A stretch of 64,000 bases of DNA from JABHGY01 sp964525185 (GTDB lineage: Bacteria > Fidelibacterota > Marinisomatia > Marinisomatales > UBA1611): positions 1-64,000 of the forward strand of contig CAZGFQ010000008.1 in the NCBI GenBank assembly GCA_964525185.1. The letters run 5' to 3'. This document shows positions 33,812 to 44,137 of the stretch, piece after piece. The position numbers and the translations under genes were made by a program. How positions within the stretch are numbered: position 1 is the first letter of the stretch; each line of letters begins with the position of its first letter. Below the pieces are notes generated by a model. It had not been told where the DNA came from and did no database searches. It saw only the letters and a program-made list of their open reading frames with translations.

Positions 33812-35203
33812 TTAGAATTCCATATTCAAGGAAAAACGCATCGTATTGGTTAATGGATGTCCAACTTCTCCTGATGTATAGCCAAAATCAAAACCATATC
33901 CAGCGAATCGTAAACCTATTCCAACTGTTGGGTTACTAATTTTCCCAGTTTTATCATAATAATATCCGGCTCTTAAAGCGAAATATTCGCCATACCAATA
34001 TTCAAACCCGATATTATGAACCAATTTGTCTAATTCATTGTTGATTCCGCGGTCTTTACCGCTCCCCACTTCTTTTTGGCCCCATTTATTATAAATTCCC
34101 CAATTTGTGTCACCAGGTTCTCCATCTGTGGGAATCATTTCTCCTTCGCCATCATCCATAATTCCATTTTCATTTTCATCAAACCATGGGCTATCATCAA
34201 TTTTATCATTTCCATCTGCATCCACCCAGTCATAACCACCAATAACTCGGTCACCTTCATAGCCAGATTTATATTTGTCCATATCGCCTCCAAGAAGCCA
34301 ATCATCTACCCAAGATGTAAATAGAGCTAAATAAATAGGATCCGTGTGAGCCATTTCCATTTTTCCGTCACTATTATAGTCGCCAGTTCCATTATAATGT
34401 CCATCTTCATCATGAAGCCCAATATATCCATCACCATCCCAATCCATATCAGGATAAGATGCAACAAGCATTTTGTTTACATCATAAACAATATTGAGCT
34501 TATTGAATTCGGATTGAACTATAGCATAATTGATACCCATTACCAAATTTGTAGGTTGTGGGTCAGCTTGGTCTGGGTCAATAAATGAAACGCTTGGGCC
34601 AATGTTGGATATATTTAATCCAAAGTTTAATTTTGGAGTAATAAGTTCTTTTCTTAAATAACCAACATCGAATCCAAAATCAGTAGATGCGCCTGTCCCT
34701 TTTTCACTTCCAGCCCCTAAATCAACTAGTTGTTGGTATGAAATTTTGGCGTTGATACCAAACGATGAATGGTGTGAAATCAGCGCACTATAAGATAGGG
34801 TAAAGGCAGTCATAAAACTGTTAAATGTTCCAAGATTTTCCCCGACTTCATTTGTACGAGTTTGTTCACCTAAACTTAAAAAGATTAAATGTCCCCCAAC
34901 TGTGCCAAGGTTTGGATATTTTTTTCGATAAGCCAAAAATTCATAATATAAATCATCAGCTAAATTGGGAAGCCAGTTTACATGCATCATGGCTAATTCG
35001 GATCCTTCAAGAAATCCTAAACCAGCGGGATTCCAATAACTGGCGTATGCATCATCTGCAATTGCAACTTGGGCTTCACCCATGCCACCTGCACGAGCTC
35101 CCGGTGCAATTAATAAGAATATGGCCCCAGCTTCACTTTGGGCGTTCGCAGGTATTGTTCCTGCAATTAGTAGGACTGAAAGTACGGTTATAATCCGCTT
35201 CAT
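33812..35203 (-). CDS. porV: PorV-like T9SS outer-membrane protein with acidic inserts
   Basis: A 463-residue outer-membrane beta-barrel starting at ATG 35203 (AGGAGA upstream); the in-frame extension to 35242 is probably not translated. The signal peptide ITVLSVLLIAGTIPANAQ is followed by GARAGGMGEAQVAIADDAYASYWNPAGL, the PorV/LptO signature. PorV is the T9SS shuttle that delivers cargo to the attachment complex. Unusually, acidic DxDxDG-type segments (MDWDGDGYIGLHDEDG; DADGNDKIDDSPWFDENENG) are inserted in the barrel around residues 260-370, probably calcium-binding loops. Confidence 0.8.
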   Translation of the reverse strand: MKRIITVLSVLLIAGTIPANAQSEAGAIFLLIAPGARAGGMGEAQVAIADDAYASYWNPAGLGFLEGSELAMMHVNWLPNLADDLYYEFLAYRKKYPNLGTVGGHLIFLSLGEQTRTNEVGENLGTFNSFMTAFTLSYSALISHHSSFGINAKISYQQLVDLGAGSEKGTGASTDFGFDVGYLRKELITPKLNFGLNISNIGPSVSFIDPDQADPQPTNLVMGINYAIVQSEFNKLNIVYDVNKMLVASYPDMDWDGDGYIGLHDEDGHYNGTGDYNSDGKMEMAHTDPIYLALFTSWVDDWLLGGDMDKYKSGYEGDRVIGGYDWVDADGNDKIDDSPWFDENENGIMDDGEGEMIPTDGEPGDTNWGIYNKWGQKEVGSGKDRGINNELDKLVHNIGFEYWYGEYFALRAGYYYDKTGKISNPTVGIGLRFAGYGFDFGYTSGEVGHPLTNTMRFSLNMEF

Positions 35204-35369
35204 GAAACGTCTCCTGATTTTAATATATTTATAGCCCTTCATTATTAGGGCAATTGTTCACGATTTTTAGCGTTTATTTATTCTCGTACTCCTTTTCAGT
35301 GCCGGCGAATCTATTCCAGTGTACTACTTCAGTCAAGGAATGAATCAAAATAATAAAAGTTCCCATATC

Positions 35370-37178
35370 TTATAATAATAAGCCTAATGTTAAAATTGGA
35401 ACATATGTTATGAGTAAAACTGCAATAAGTCTAACAATAAAAAATGGTAAAGTTGCTAAATAAATTGTTGGCATATTTTCATCAAATCTATAAGCAGCTA
35501 AAAATAGATTCATTCCTACTGGTGGGGTTAAAAAACCTAATTCCAAATTAGCAATAAAAATAACCGCTAAATGTACTGGATCTATTCCAAAGTAGGCTCC
35601 CAGTGGTGCAATAAGTGGAACAATCACAATAATTGCAGAAAAAATATCCATTAAGCATCCAACCAAAAGTAGAAATACATTTAACAATATTAAGAAAAGA
35701 TATTTTGAAGCTATGGCTCCTTTTACCCAACTCAATAATAAAATTGGAATTTGAGCATCTACCAAATAACTGGTAAGCCCCATAGCAACGCCTAAAATCA
35801 TAATAACGCCACCAATGAGAGTAGCACTTTCTAAAATGATTCGCGGAATATTACTCCATGACAAATCTTTATAAACATATGTTTCAATCATGAAAACATA
35901 AATGACAGATAGAGCTGCAGTTTCCACTAATGTTGTGAATCCCCCAAAAACGCCAAAAAGAATCAAGAAAGGTAAAACTAATTCCCAACGTGCTTCCCAG
36001 CTGTCTCGAATGGCATCTTTTAAATTGAAATTATAATGTTTAACGTGCTGAACCTTTCCTTGATAAATAGCCCATGCGCTTATTAAAACGACTAGTAATA
36101 ATCCGGGAATTAATCCACCTAGAAAAACATCTTTAACACTAACGCCCGCTGTAACACCATAAATAATTGCCGGTAAACTGGGCGGAAATAGTAATCCGAT
36201 GGACCCAGCTACTGTTATTAAACCGAGTGAAAAATTTCGACTATAACCTTCTTTTAGTAGCATAGGTAATAATAATCCACCCAATGCTAAAATAGTGACT
36301 CCAGACCCACCGGTTAACGCAGTAAAAAATCCACTTAATACAACTATAATGACAGGAGTTCCTCCAGGAACCCAACCAAAAAGCGATCTAAACACTTTAA
36401 CAAGTCGTTCAGACGCATTACTTTCGGCTAGAAGATATCCGGCTGTTGTAAATAATGGAATTGTGGGTAAAGTCGGAGATATAACTATTCTATAGGTTTC
36501 CGTCGGAATTGCAGATACTGGGGTAAAATCAGACCAAAACATTAAAGCGGCAGTTCCACCAAGCCCAATAAATATAGGTGCTCCATATAATAATGATAGA
36601 AGAATTAATGCAGACCCAATCCATACGAAAGGAGTTGGTTCATAAATGGAATCCGTTAAAGTAAAGAATAAATATATTATTAGAATAACAATTACACTTA
36701 TTTGATGCCTTTTCTTTATAAAACTTTTTTTAAATATTTGATAACCAATTAAAACAAATCCAATGGGCATTATTATTTGGGCCACCCATCTTTCAATATT
36801 AGGTGCTATTTCAAAAGGATATTGGTATTCGACCTTTATTAGTTGAAAACTACCCCACGCTAAGGTAATAACAACAATAAGAGAAACTGTTTTAGCAATG
36901 AATCTAGGAATATTAAACATATCATCCGGATTAAAAAGTGGTTTATATGTTAATGCTAAAAGCTTATTTTGCCTTGATGCTAAAACGGCACCAATAAACC
37001 CTACCCATAAAGTCATATGTTGTACAATAACTTGAGAAGCAGGAATTCCATTTGTTTTAAATATACGCGCAATTGTTTCAATAGCTGGCAATAACGTCAT
37101 TGCAGCAACTATTATAAGGGCAATTGAATTTTCGCCCCACTTTAATTTCTCTCCAATCTTTTTTCTATTTTCGGACAT
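35370..37178 (-). CDS. TRAP transporter fused small and large permease (DctQM)
   Basis: A 602-residue membrane protein. The first ~150 residues match the DctQ small permease (LLPAIETIARIF, TLWVGFIGAVLASRQNK), and the rest is the 12-helix DctM permease (FTALTGGSGVTILALGGLLLPML, GLLFPPSLPAIIYG, LGFLTPPVGMNLFLAAYR). Fused DctQM permeases are known in some TRAP systems. It imports an organic acid using a sodium gradient and the DctP binding protein encoded 12 nt upstream. Substrate unknown. Confidence 0.92.
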   Translation of the reverse strand: MSENRKKIGEKLKWGENSIALIIVAAMTLLPAIETIARIFKTNGIPASQVIVQHMTLWVGFIGAVLASRQNKLLALTYKPLFNPDDMFNIPRFIAKTVSLIVVITLAWGSFQLIKVEYQYPFEIAPNIERWVAQIIMPIGFVLIGYQIFKKSFIKKRHQISVIVILIIYLFFTLTDSIYEPTPFVWIGSALILLSLLYGAPIFIGLGGTAALMFWSDFTPVSAIPTETYRIVISPTLPTIPLFTTAGYLLAESNASERLVKVFRSLFGWVPGGTPVIIVVLSGFFTALTGGSGVTILALGGLLLPMLLKEGYSRNFSLGLITVAGSIGLLFPPSLPAIIYGVTAGVSVKDVFLGGLIPGLLLVVLISAWAIYQGKVQHVKHYNFNLKDAIRDSWEARWELVLPFLILFGVFGGFTTLVETAALSVIYVFMIETYVYKDLSWSNIPRIILESATLIGGVIMILGVAMGLTSYLVDAQIPILLLSWVKGAIASKYLFLILLNVFLLLVGCLMDIFSAIIVIVPLIAPLGAYFGIDPVHLAVIFIANLELGFLTPPVGMNLFLAAYRFDENMPTIYLATLPFFIVRLIAVLLITYVPILTLGLLL

Positions 37179-37189
37179 ACGAAAATAAA

Positions 37190-38173
37190 TTAAGGTTTTT
37201 CTTCCATTATTTGGATGACTTTATCGAATATGTGCTCATCAATTGCATCTCCACGTAATAGCGGATACATTGATACTACTTCAGATTTCCATTGCTTTAT
37301 CTGCGCAGGTGTCGGTTCATGGATTTGAAGGCCATGCTCTTTCATAACATTTAAAGCATCTTTTTCCGCATGACGATTTTTTTCAATATGTTTATCACGG
37401 ATTTTATTCACTATCTCTTTCATAGCTTTTCTATCCTTTTCAGATATTTTATTCCATGTGCGATTATCAATCACAATACCAGCCATAAGAATTCCCCATT
37501 TCATATTCAACATATGATTTGTTATGCCAAATGATTGTTGAGCCAATGCATATAGAGGAATTGTAGATAGTGCGTCAATTAGACCCGTTTGTAAGCCAGA
37601 TAGCAAATCTGTCATAGCAAGTGGAACAGGATTATATCCAGCTTTTTTCCACACTTCTGCCCATGCAAAATCTCCAGCCCATGTAAATATTTTATGAGAT
37701 TTTAAATCATTGGGTGTATAAATAGGTTTTTTCCCAAACCAATATCCCCACCCTACATCAACAAGGTAAAGGAGTTCAAATCCCTTATGATTGGTTCCTG
37801 TAATTAATTCATCATCTAAATGATCTGTTACATATTGGATATCACTTAAATCTTGAAACAGCATTGGTACATAAAAAGCGGCAAAATTTGGATTTATTTC
37901 ATAAAGGCCTTCTGTTGAAATTGCAGCCGCATGTATTTGTCCGATACGCATTTTACGAACCATATCTCTTTCATCCCCTACTACACCGCCTGGATATAGC
38001 CGAAGGTGAACCCTGCCTTTTGTTGCTTTTTTCCACTCTTGACCCATTTCGACTAACATTCCATGCCAGTCAGTACCTTCTGGTGCTAGTGTTGCCATTT
38101 TTATAATTGTTTTTCTTGCAAATGCTAATTGTGTTAATAATAGCATTATAATAATCATGTGTTTTTTATTCAT
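37190..38173 (-). CDS. TRAP transporter solute-binding protein (DctP)
   Basis: A 327-residue periplasmic protein with a signal peptide (MIIIMLLLTQLAFARKT), then TIIKMATLAPEGTDWHGML and GGVVGDERDMVRKMRIGQIHAAAIS, typical of DctP. The conserved arginine that contacts the carboxylate sits in the KMRIGQ-to-FYVPMLF region. It delivers substrate to the DctQM permease. It overlaps the TatT gene by 8 nt. Confidence 0.93.
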   Translation of the reverse strand: MNKKHMIIIMLLLTQLAFARKTIIKMATLAPEGTDWHGMLVEMGQEWKKATKGRVHLRLYPGGVVGDERDMVRKMRIGQIHAAAISTEGLYEINPNFAAFYVPMLFQDLSDIQYVTDHLDDELITGTNHKGFELLYLVDVGWGYWFGKKPIYTPNDLKSHKIFTWAGDFAWAEVWKKAGYNPVPLAMTDLLSGLQTGLIDALSTIPLYALAQQSFGITNHMLNMKWGILMAGIVIDNRTWNKISEKDRKAMKEIVNKIRDKHIEKNRHAEKDALNVMKEHGLQIHEPTPAQIKQWKSEVVSMYPLLRGDAIDEHIFDKVIQIMEEKP

Positions 38174-39026
38174 AGAAATAATCTTCCACTTTTGATTGTA
38201 GCCAACGTGCTCTTTCTTGTGATATGATATTACTTAATCGTAAGTCTGGGTTTTGATTAATATCCATATCTAATACATAATTAGTCAGTCTAATAAATTC
38301 TTCTTTATTTTGTTCCTTTATTGAAATATTTTCAGCGAATGAAATATACGGAGATGCATCCTGATTTCGGGATGATGCAACCGATTTATCAAAAAATAAC
38401 TGAGCTGTTTCACGAATATTAACAGGTGGATCTGGTCTTGAAACTGTATAAGAAATCATAGCTGAATATAGAGCGCCTTTATTCCAGTTCGGATCGATTG
38501 AAATGGCTTTCTCTAGTAAAAACCCAATTTTTGGTAAATGAATAACCCAATTAGGATTTGCTCTCGATGAAGAAATCATACCACCGTATGATGCTGCAAG
38601 CCAATACAAATATGGAACATCATTTTGATTAAAAGAAATAACTATTTCAGGATTATTAATCCAATCATTAAATTGGTTATGGCGACCAATCAATAGACCT
38701 TCAGACAATTGAATTGCATCTAAAAAAACTTTTTGAGCATTATTTTGATATAATTGTGCTTTAGAATAATCATCATCATAAATACGGTCAGCTTGATCTA
38801 ATAAATATCCATACCCATATTGGACTTTTGCTTCAACAAGTTCAAGAATTAATTTTTCATCATTAAAGCCATTCAAGGAAGCATCTTCCAAGTCAGCAAT
38901 CTTCTTTGTTAACGTTTTTTCAATGACTTTAGGGTAATAACGAATTAATGCTGGCGGGACACATGCTGAAATAGAGAATATTATAATTAATAGAATTAAT
39001 TTATCTATGAATGATTTTTTCAACAC
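38166..39026 (-). CDS. TRAP-associated TatT lipoprotein
   Basis: A 286-residue lipoprotein (lipobox IFSISAC) of the TatT (TRAP-transporter-associated TPR) family; YYPKVIEKTLTKKIADL and the alpha-helical repeats are typical, and partial TPR structure is visible (ALYSAMISYTV). In treponemes TatT pairs with the DctP binding protein to receive ligand. The context here (TatT, DctP, DctQM in order) supports the same role. Confidence 0.85.
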   Translation of the reverse strand: MLKKSFIDKLILLIIIFSISACVPPALIRYYPKVIEKTLTKKIADLEDASLNGFNDEKLILELVEAKVQYGYGYLLDQADRIYDDDYSKAQLYQNNAQKVFLDAIQLSEGLLIGRHNQFNDWINNPEIVISFNQNDVPYLYWLAASYGGMISSSRANPNWVIHLPKIGFLLEKAISIDPNWNKGALYSAMISYTVSRPDPPVNIRETAQLFFDKSVASSRNQDASPYISFAENISIKEQNKEEFIRLTNYVLDMDINQNPDLRLSNIISQERARWLQSKVEDYFYE

Positions 39027-39033
39027 AGAGAAA

Positions 39034-40332
39034 TTAATGAGTTAAATGTGGATAAATGGGATACAATTCACAAAGAGAATTTATTTCAGATTTTATTTTT
39101 GTTAATATTGTTTCATTATCAAACTGTGTTATCGCATCATTCATCCAATATACAATTTTTTTAATTTCATCTTTTCCCATTCCTCGAGTCGTTACAGCCG
39201 GCGTTCCAACCCGTATTCCACTAGTTATAAATGGGCTCCGTTGATCGAACGGAACCATATTTTTATTGACAGTCATTCCAGCATGGCCAAGAGATAATTC
39301 TGCTTGCTTCCCAGTTATATTCTTATTTGATAAATCAATTAGTATGACGTGAGTATCTGTGCCTTCAGAAATAAGATTATAATCTAATTCAAGGAATAAT
39401 TCTGCCATATATTTTGCATTTTCAACTGTACGGTTTGCGTATACAACAAACTCAGGTTTTAATGCTTCACCAAAAGCAATGGCTTTCGCGGCAATGATAT
39501 GCATAAGTGGACCGCCTTGTATTCCAGGCATCACAGTAGAATCAATGAGTTCTGAAACATTTTTTACTCGACCTGATTTAGGCGCTATTTTGCCCCATGT
39601 ATTTTCGAAATCAGTGCCCATCATTATAATTCCGCCACGTGGGCCACGCAATGTTTTATGAGTTGTGCTAGTGACTATATCGCAATAATCCATTGGAGAA
39701 GGATGCACACCAGCTGCAACAAGGCCGCTCGGGTGCGCGATGTCAGCCATTAAAAATGCACCAACTTTATCTGCTACTTCTCGGAATTGATCAAATTCAA
39801 TAAATCGCGGATATGCGCTACCGCCACACACAATCAATTTAGGTTTATGCTCTTGAGCAAGGTGATTTACTTCATTGAAGTCAACCCTACCGGAATCTTT
39901 GGATACATGATATGAAATAAAATTATATAATTGGCCAGAGAAATTTACAGGGCTACCATGAGTTAAGTGTCCGCCGTGAGATAAATCTAATCCAAGAACT
40001 GTATCACCTGGTTTTAGAAACGTCATTAAAGCTGCCATATTTGCTTGTGAACCTGAATGGGGTTGCACATTGGCATATTCGCATTTAAAGAGTGTTTTGA
40101 GACGATATTGCGCTAATTCTTCTGCTTCGTCAACATGTTCACAACCTCCATAATATCTTTTGCCAGGGTACCCCTCAGCATATTTATTGGTCATAACACC
40201 GCCAGCCATTTCCATTACGGCTGGACTAGTGAAATTTTCAGAAGCGATTAATTCGAGAGTAGACTCTTCTCTCGTTATTTCCTTATTTAGTATGGAAAAT
40301 AATTCAGGGTCAATTTTCTCGATATATGACAA
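39034..40332 (-). CDS. glyA: Serine hydroxymethyltransferase
   Basis: A PLP enzyme interconverting serine and glycine with tetrahydrofolate. Signatures are LELIASENFTSPAVMEMAG, KYAEGYPGKRYYGGCEHVDEAE and STTHKTLRGPRGGIIM (the PLP lysine is in THK). I prefer TTG at 40332 (giving LSYIEKIDPELF, 4 nt after the upstream stop, with GGAAA near); an in-frame TTG at 40371 would add 13 residues overlapping the upstream TPR gene. No ATG is available before the conserved region. Confidence 0.93.
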   Translation of the reverse strand: MSYIEKIDPELFSILNKEITREESTLELIASENFTSPAVMEMAGGVMTNKYAEGYPGKRYYGGCEHVDEAEELAQYRLKTLFKCEYANVQPHSGSQANMAALMTFLKPGDTVLGLDLSHGGHLTHGSPVNFSGQLYNFISYHVSKDSGRVDFNEVNHLAQEHKPKLIVCGGSAYPRFIEFDQFREVADKVGAFLMADIAHPSGLVAAGVHPSPMDYCDIVTSTTHKTLRGPRGGIIMMGTDFENTWGKIAPKSGRVKNVSELIDSTVMPGIQGGPLMHIIAAKAIAFGEALKPEFVVYANRTVENAKYMAELFLELDYNLISEGTDTHVILIDLSNKNITGKQAELSLGHAGMTVNKNMVPFDQRSPFITSGIRVGTPAVTTRGMGKDEIKKIVYWMNDAITQFDNETILTKIKSEINSLCELYPIYPHLTH

Positions 40333-40336
40333 GGGT

Positions 40337-41617
40337 TTATTTCCAAGAAGATGGAGGAATAATTGACTCAATGACCCATTCGTATTCTTTAGATTGGGTA
40401 CTTATTTTTCTTCTATTTTTAACTTTTGAATCGGCCATAAACCATTGTGCTTTTCCGTATAATACATCTTTCGCATTCTCAGATAACCATGTTTTTTTAT
40501 TAAATCCACGATATCCCAATTCTTCTGCTTTTGAAAATGCATCGAATGCAAGCTTAGCAACGATTCTGTCATCATTAGAAAATGGGTTTTGTCGTAAATA
40601 ATCCCAAGCTAGATAATAGACTTTTCCTTTTTGCCCATATCCAGCCCCTGATTCAGAGTTTAAATCGATTGACTTTTCAGCCCATTTTAAAGCTTTTCCA
40701 AACATAGCTAAATCAATGTATAAATCTGAAAGATTAATAGCAACATTCTGGTCTCTAGGATCAATTTTAAACAAAGTTTCGAGAGCAGATGCGGCCCCTT
40801 CTAAATCATCTATTTTTTTAGAAGCATCTGCAAGTTTGCGGTATCCGAGCTTACTGCTATCATCTAATCGAATAGCGCGCTTCAGAATAGTAATTGCTTC
40901 ATCTGATCTATCGGCTTCTATCAATCTATCTGCAAAATCAAGCCCATATGAAATATTATCCATATTTTCTTCATAGCGTTTTTGATAAATATCTAGAGGA
41001 TCTTTTCCACTACTCTCATAAGCTAATGCTAATTCACTTTGTGATAATTCGTTATTCGGATCAATTTCCATGATCCGGGATAATATAGATATTTGATCAT
41101 CAAATCGTTCTTCTTCTTTATATAATTTCGCCAAATCGTCTAAAAGAGTAACATTTGTTGGATCCAAATCAACTAGTCGTTCGTACTCTATAATTTGTTT
41201 ATCATATTTGCCTTGCTTTTTATAAGTGTAGGCTAGGCGTGTTCTTAGCTGAATATTTTCTGGTAATTTACGTAATCCTTTCAAAAGAACTGCTTCGGCA
41301 CTATCGAATTTCCCCATTTGCTCGAATGCTATTGAATAATATTGATATATTTCTTCTGGCGGAGCATAAACAGCATTCCATTCATCACAACCTAAATCAG
41401 CAATTTCACCATAGATCCGCGCAGTTTGCGTCCAATCTTGATTTCTGTAATATTCAGCTGCACTGCTCATTAATCGTGGGCATCTTAATTCACGCAAACT
41501 GTCCAATTTAGCTTTATCTCTTGCGTAATCTTCTTGGGCAGATTGTTCTGGAGGAACGCACATATTGACCATAAGCCCAGTAATACCTATTATGATTATT
41601 TTTTTAGTTATTTTCAT
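40337..41617 (-). CDS. TPR lipoprotein
   Basis: A 426-residue lipoprotein (lipobox GLMVNMC) built of about nine TPR repeats: AEYYRNQDWTQTARIYGEIA, AYTYKKQGKYDKQIIEYERLV, LAKLYKEEERFDDQISILSR, LADRLIEADRSDEAITILKR, ASAALETLFKIDPRDQNVAI and SDLYIDLAMFGKALKWAEKS. It is probably an envelope scaffold. No further assignment is possible from sequence alone. It lies just upstream of glyA. Confidence 0.75.
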   Translation of the reverse strand: MKITKKIIIIGITGLMVNMCVPPEQSAQEDYARDKAKLDSLRELRCPRLMSSAAEYYRNQDWTQTARIYGEIADLGCDEWNAVYAPPEEIYQYYSIAFEQMGKFDSAEAVLLKGLRKLPENIQLRTRLAYTYKKQGKYDKQIIEYERLVDLDPTNVTLLDDLAKLYKEEERFDDQISILSRIMEIDPNNELSQSELALAYESSGKDPLDIYQKRYEENMDNISYGLDFADRLIEADRSDEAITILKRAIRLDDSSKLGYRKLADASKKIDDLEGAASALETLFKIDPRDQNVAINLSDLYIDLAMFGKALKWAEKSIDLNSESGAGYGQKGKVYYLAWDYLRQNPFSNDDRIVAKLAFDAFSKAEELGYRGFNKKTWLSENAKDVLYGKAQWFMADSKVKNRRKISTQSKEYEWVIESIIPPSSWK

Positions 41618-41621
41618 TATC

Positions 41622-42902
41622 TTATCTTGATCTCCTTTTTACGAACCATATATCCCCCAGTGTGAATTCTGCCATAACTTGTTGATAGTATTCGCTTCCA
41701 AGCGATTCTTTGTAATTACGATTTCCAGTACGGTATGCAATATCAATCTGGTTCTGTGTAGCTTTAAATTTAAACCCTAATCCGAAGGAAATACTAGTAT
41801 CAGATATTGGGCTGTTATCCACTGCGAGTGTGTAATTAATTATATTCACACCACTTCTTAATTGAAACTTATCAAGAAATTTGGGTGCAAGTAAATTGGG
41901 TGTAAATCTTACAATACCTAGACTTATTTCATTACTCTTCATTATATAGTCATTAAGTGGTAATATATATGAAAGGTTTGAAAGAACTCCTTTCTCTTCC
42001 CAACTTGAGTATTCTCCGGATATAGATACATTATCTTTGAACTTCCAGTCAAGGCCGAATTGATATTTAAATGGAGAATGAACATTTTCAGTTCTTCCTT
42101 CAGTAGCGGTAGGTATATCTGATTGATACGGAAAATCCATACTATATATTTCACTATCATGATATCCAGACTGATTTGTATCATCAAACGGGTGGTAAAG
42201 TTTCGATGTATAACTCAATGGGTTATAAGCAACTTGAATCATACTTGAAAAATTAATTGGAGACTCAAAATTGGACGAATAATAAAAATCCATGAGAATT
42301 CCTGAATAGTTAAACCTTCCATTTGCTATGGTTAGAATACCTTCAACATTATTCTTTAAAGATTGTCGAGTAGATCCAAACAGAAAATGAAATTTAGTTC
42401 CAATATTATGTGATGAATGGATAGCTGCTCCAAATCCTACAAAAATAGAATTAATTCCACCATAGTTATTTAAAGATTTTTGAGTCGATATTGTATCTCC
42501 GAATGCAATAAATGTTGATTCATCCCCTAGTATACTTATTGATTGATTCTTATATGGCATTAATCCTAATCCAAGGCTGTATTTATCTTTAATGGGAACA
42601 ATCATTTGTCCTACCCCTATCATAGTTTGCCCATTCATGCCATTAAAAGAGTCATACATAGATTGATCATTTAAATATGAAATATTTAATCTAGTATATT
42701 TAAGATTCATCCAACTTGCTGGATTATTTGTGGATGCATTTAATTGGAAGGTTGGAGATATCGAAATGCCGCCGGTTCCAACAATACTTGCAGAGTGTGA
42801 TGGGCTATTACCAAAACCGAAACCATTTAACAAACTTTGTGAAAAAAGTAATGAATTAATGTTAAGGATAAAAAAGACTAAAATAATATTAAGGCGTTTC
42901 AT
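41622..42902 (-). CDS. Outer-membrane beta-barrel protein, unknown
   Basis: A 426-residue outer-membrane protein starting at ATG 42902 with GGAGAT upstream; the longer in-frame start at 42926 adds only eight residues. The signal peptide LNIILVFFILNINSLLFS is followed by repeated amphipathic strands (GTGGISISPTFQLNASTNNPASW resembles FadL/PorV-type barrels). No specific family is assigned. It lies downstream of the surface lipoprotein gene. Confidence 0.6.
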   Translation of the reverse strand: MKRLNIILVFFILNINSLLFSQSLLNGFGFGNSPSHSASIVGTGGISISPTFQLNASTNNPASWMNLKYTRLNISYLNDQSMYDSFNGMNGQTMIGVGQMIVPIKDKYSLGLGLMPYKNQSISILGDESTFIAFGDTISTQKSLNNYGGINSIFVGFGAAIHSSHNIGTKFHFLFGSTRQSLKNNVEGILTIANGRFNYSGILMDFYYSSNFESPINFSSMIQVAYNPLSYTSKLYHPFDDTNQSGYHDSEIYSMDFPYQSDIPTATEGRTENVHSPFKYQFGLDWKFKDNVSISGEYSSWEEKGVLSNLSYILPLNDYIMKSNEISLGIVRFTPNLLAPKFLDKFQLRSGVNIINYTLAVDNSPISDTSISFGLGFKFKATQNQIDIAYRTGNRNYKESLGSEYYQQVMAEFTLGDIWFVKRRSR

Positions 42903-44112
42903 ATAATATCTCCAGTCTTGTATCATTATTTTGAATATCGGAATCTAATTCAACTGTTATAAATGGATCATTGCTATCATTAGATTTTAAAATAATTCCA
43001 TAATTTGATACATTACCTAATGTAATGTTCTGTAGAAAATTTTTCATTGAGAATTTGAACATGTCATTTACATAAGATGCAGACGAAATAAAGGATGCAT
43101 TCCCTGTAAAAGGGTCGTCTGAAAACCACTGCCCCACTATTGTGGTATCAATATTTATGGCATAGGCATTAATATTATATCCTCCTACCACAGAGTTTGA
43201 TGCATAACAATATAAATTAGCAGAACGAATCAATGATTTTTCAGGCAAATCTAAAGAATCAAAATCAAATGCCATTAAAGATTTGTATCCGGCACCAGAA
43301 CCAACTAACCATTCAGGATAAGATACCAAATCATTTTCCTGTTCTCCCGCAAGGACAGATAAATCACCTTCCGAAATAAATGTAGACTCTAACGTATCGA
43401 CAGTTGTTGTGTCGTCTGTAGTTGTGATTAAAGTATAATATACGATAATTCTTGGACCTAAAATCCCATTTGAATAATTCCTACTATAAGACCTATAAAT
43501 TGAATCAACGCTTGATGATGTAATCATTTTAAAAGAGCGAACTAAAGTAGAATCTGTTGTATCAGTAAGAGTTGTCGTTAGCTGGGATATGTCTAATTTA
43601 TAATTTGTCTGTTCATAGAAACTAGATGTATCGTTCAAAACTTCAATCACAGGAGATCCTAATTGAGTCCATTCCATTAAAGATGTATCTAAAGTTGTAT
43701 AATTGTCAGTGTATTCTTCAAAAGAAAATTCAGGCGAAAACCCAATTCCAGAAATAAAATCTATTGATTGAGAGCTATCATTAGCTGTTAACAGTAAAGA
43801 AATACTATCCACGTGTATGTTGGAGTCTAGAAATGTTGACCAATATTGGCCGTTAGTTGCACGGTCTTTAATTGTAAACAGGTTATAATCAATATTATAG
43901 GTAGAATCTGACCCATAGTATAAATATTTTAATGATCCAATCTCTGGTGGCGTTTGGTAAGAGCTACCATTAACGGAATAAACTGTTAATGTGTCTAAGT
44001 TTAAGCCAACATGGGTTAAATCATTATCAATTGTGTTTTCTGCGCATTGCCAAGACAGGCTCAGAACAATCGCACTCATAGGAAGGTAGAACATACCTCT
44101 TAGTTTTCTCAT
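42889..44112 (-). CDS. Surface-exposed lipoprotein, unknown
   Basis: A 407-residue lipoprotein starting at ATG 44112 (a TTG at 44127 would add five residues). The lipobox IVLSLSWQC is followed by a long beta-rich, Ser/Thr/Asp-rich sequence without a recognised catalytic motif. The pattern resembles DUF4270-like surface lipoproteins only weakly. It overlaps the downstream barrel gene by 14 nt. Confidence 0.55.
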   Translation of the reverse strand: MRKLRGMFYLPMSAIVLSLSWQCAENTIDNDLTHVGLNLDTLTVYSVNGSSYQTPPEIGSLKYLYYGSDSTYNIDYNLFTIKDRATNGQYWSTFLDSNIHVDSISLLLTANDSSQSIDFISGIGFSPEFSFEEYTDNYTTLDTSLMEWTQLGSPVIEVLNDTSSFYEQTNYKLDISQLTTTLTDTTDSTLVRSFKMITSSSVDSIYRSYSRNYSNGILGPRIIVYYTLITTTDDTTTVDTLESTFISEGDLSVLAGEQENDLVSYPEWLVGSGAGYKSLMAFDFDSLDLPEKSLIRSANLYCYASNSVVGGYNINAYAINIDTTIVGQWFSDDPFTGNASFISSASYVNDMFKFSMKNFLQNITLGNVSNYGIILKSNDSNDPFITVELDSDIQNNDTRLEILYETP

Positions 44113-44137
44113 AATAGTTATGTACAATTAAAAGAGG

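Noticed and set aside
34076..34588. Plus-strand open frames within the PorV-like gene
   Set aside because: They are mirror frames of the acidic repeats, with low-complexity products and no start signals.
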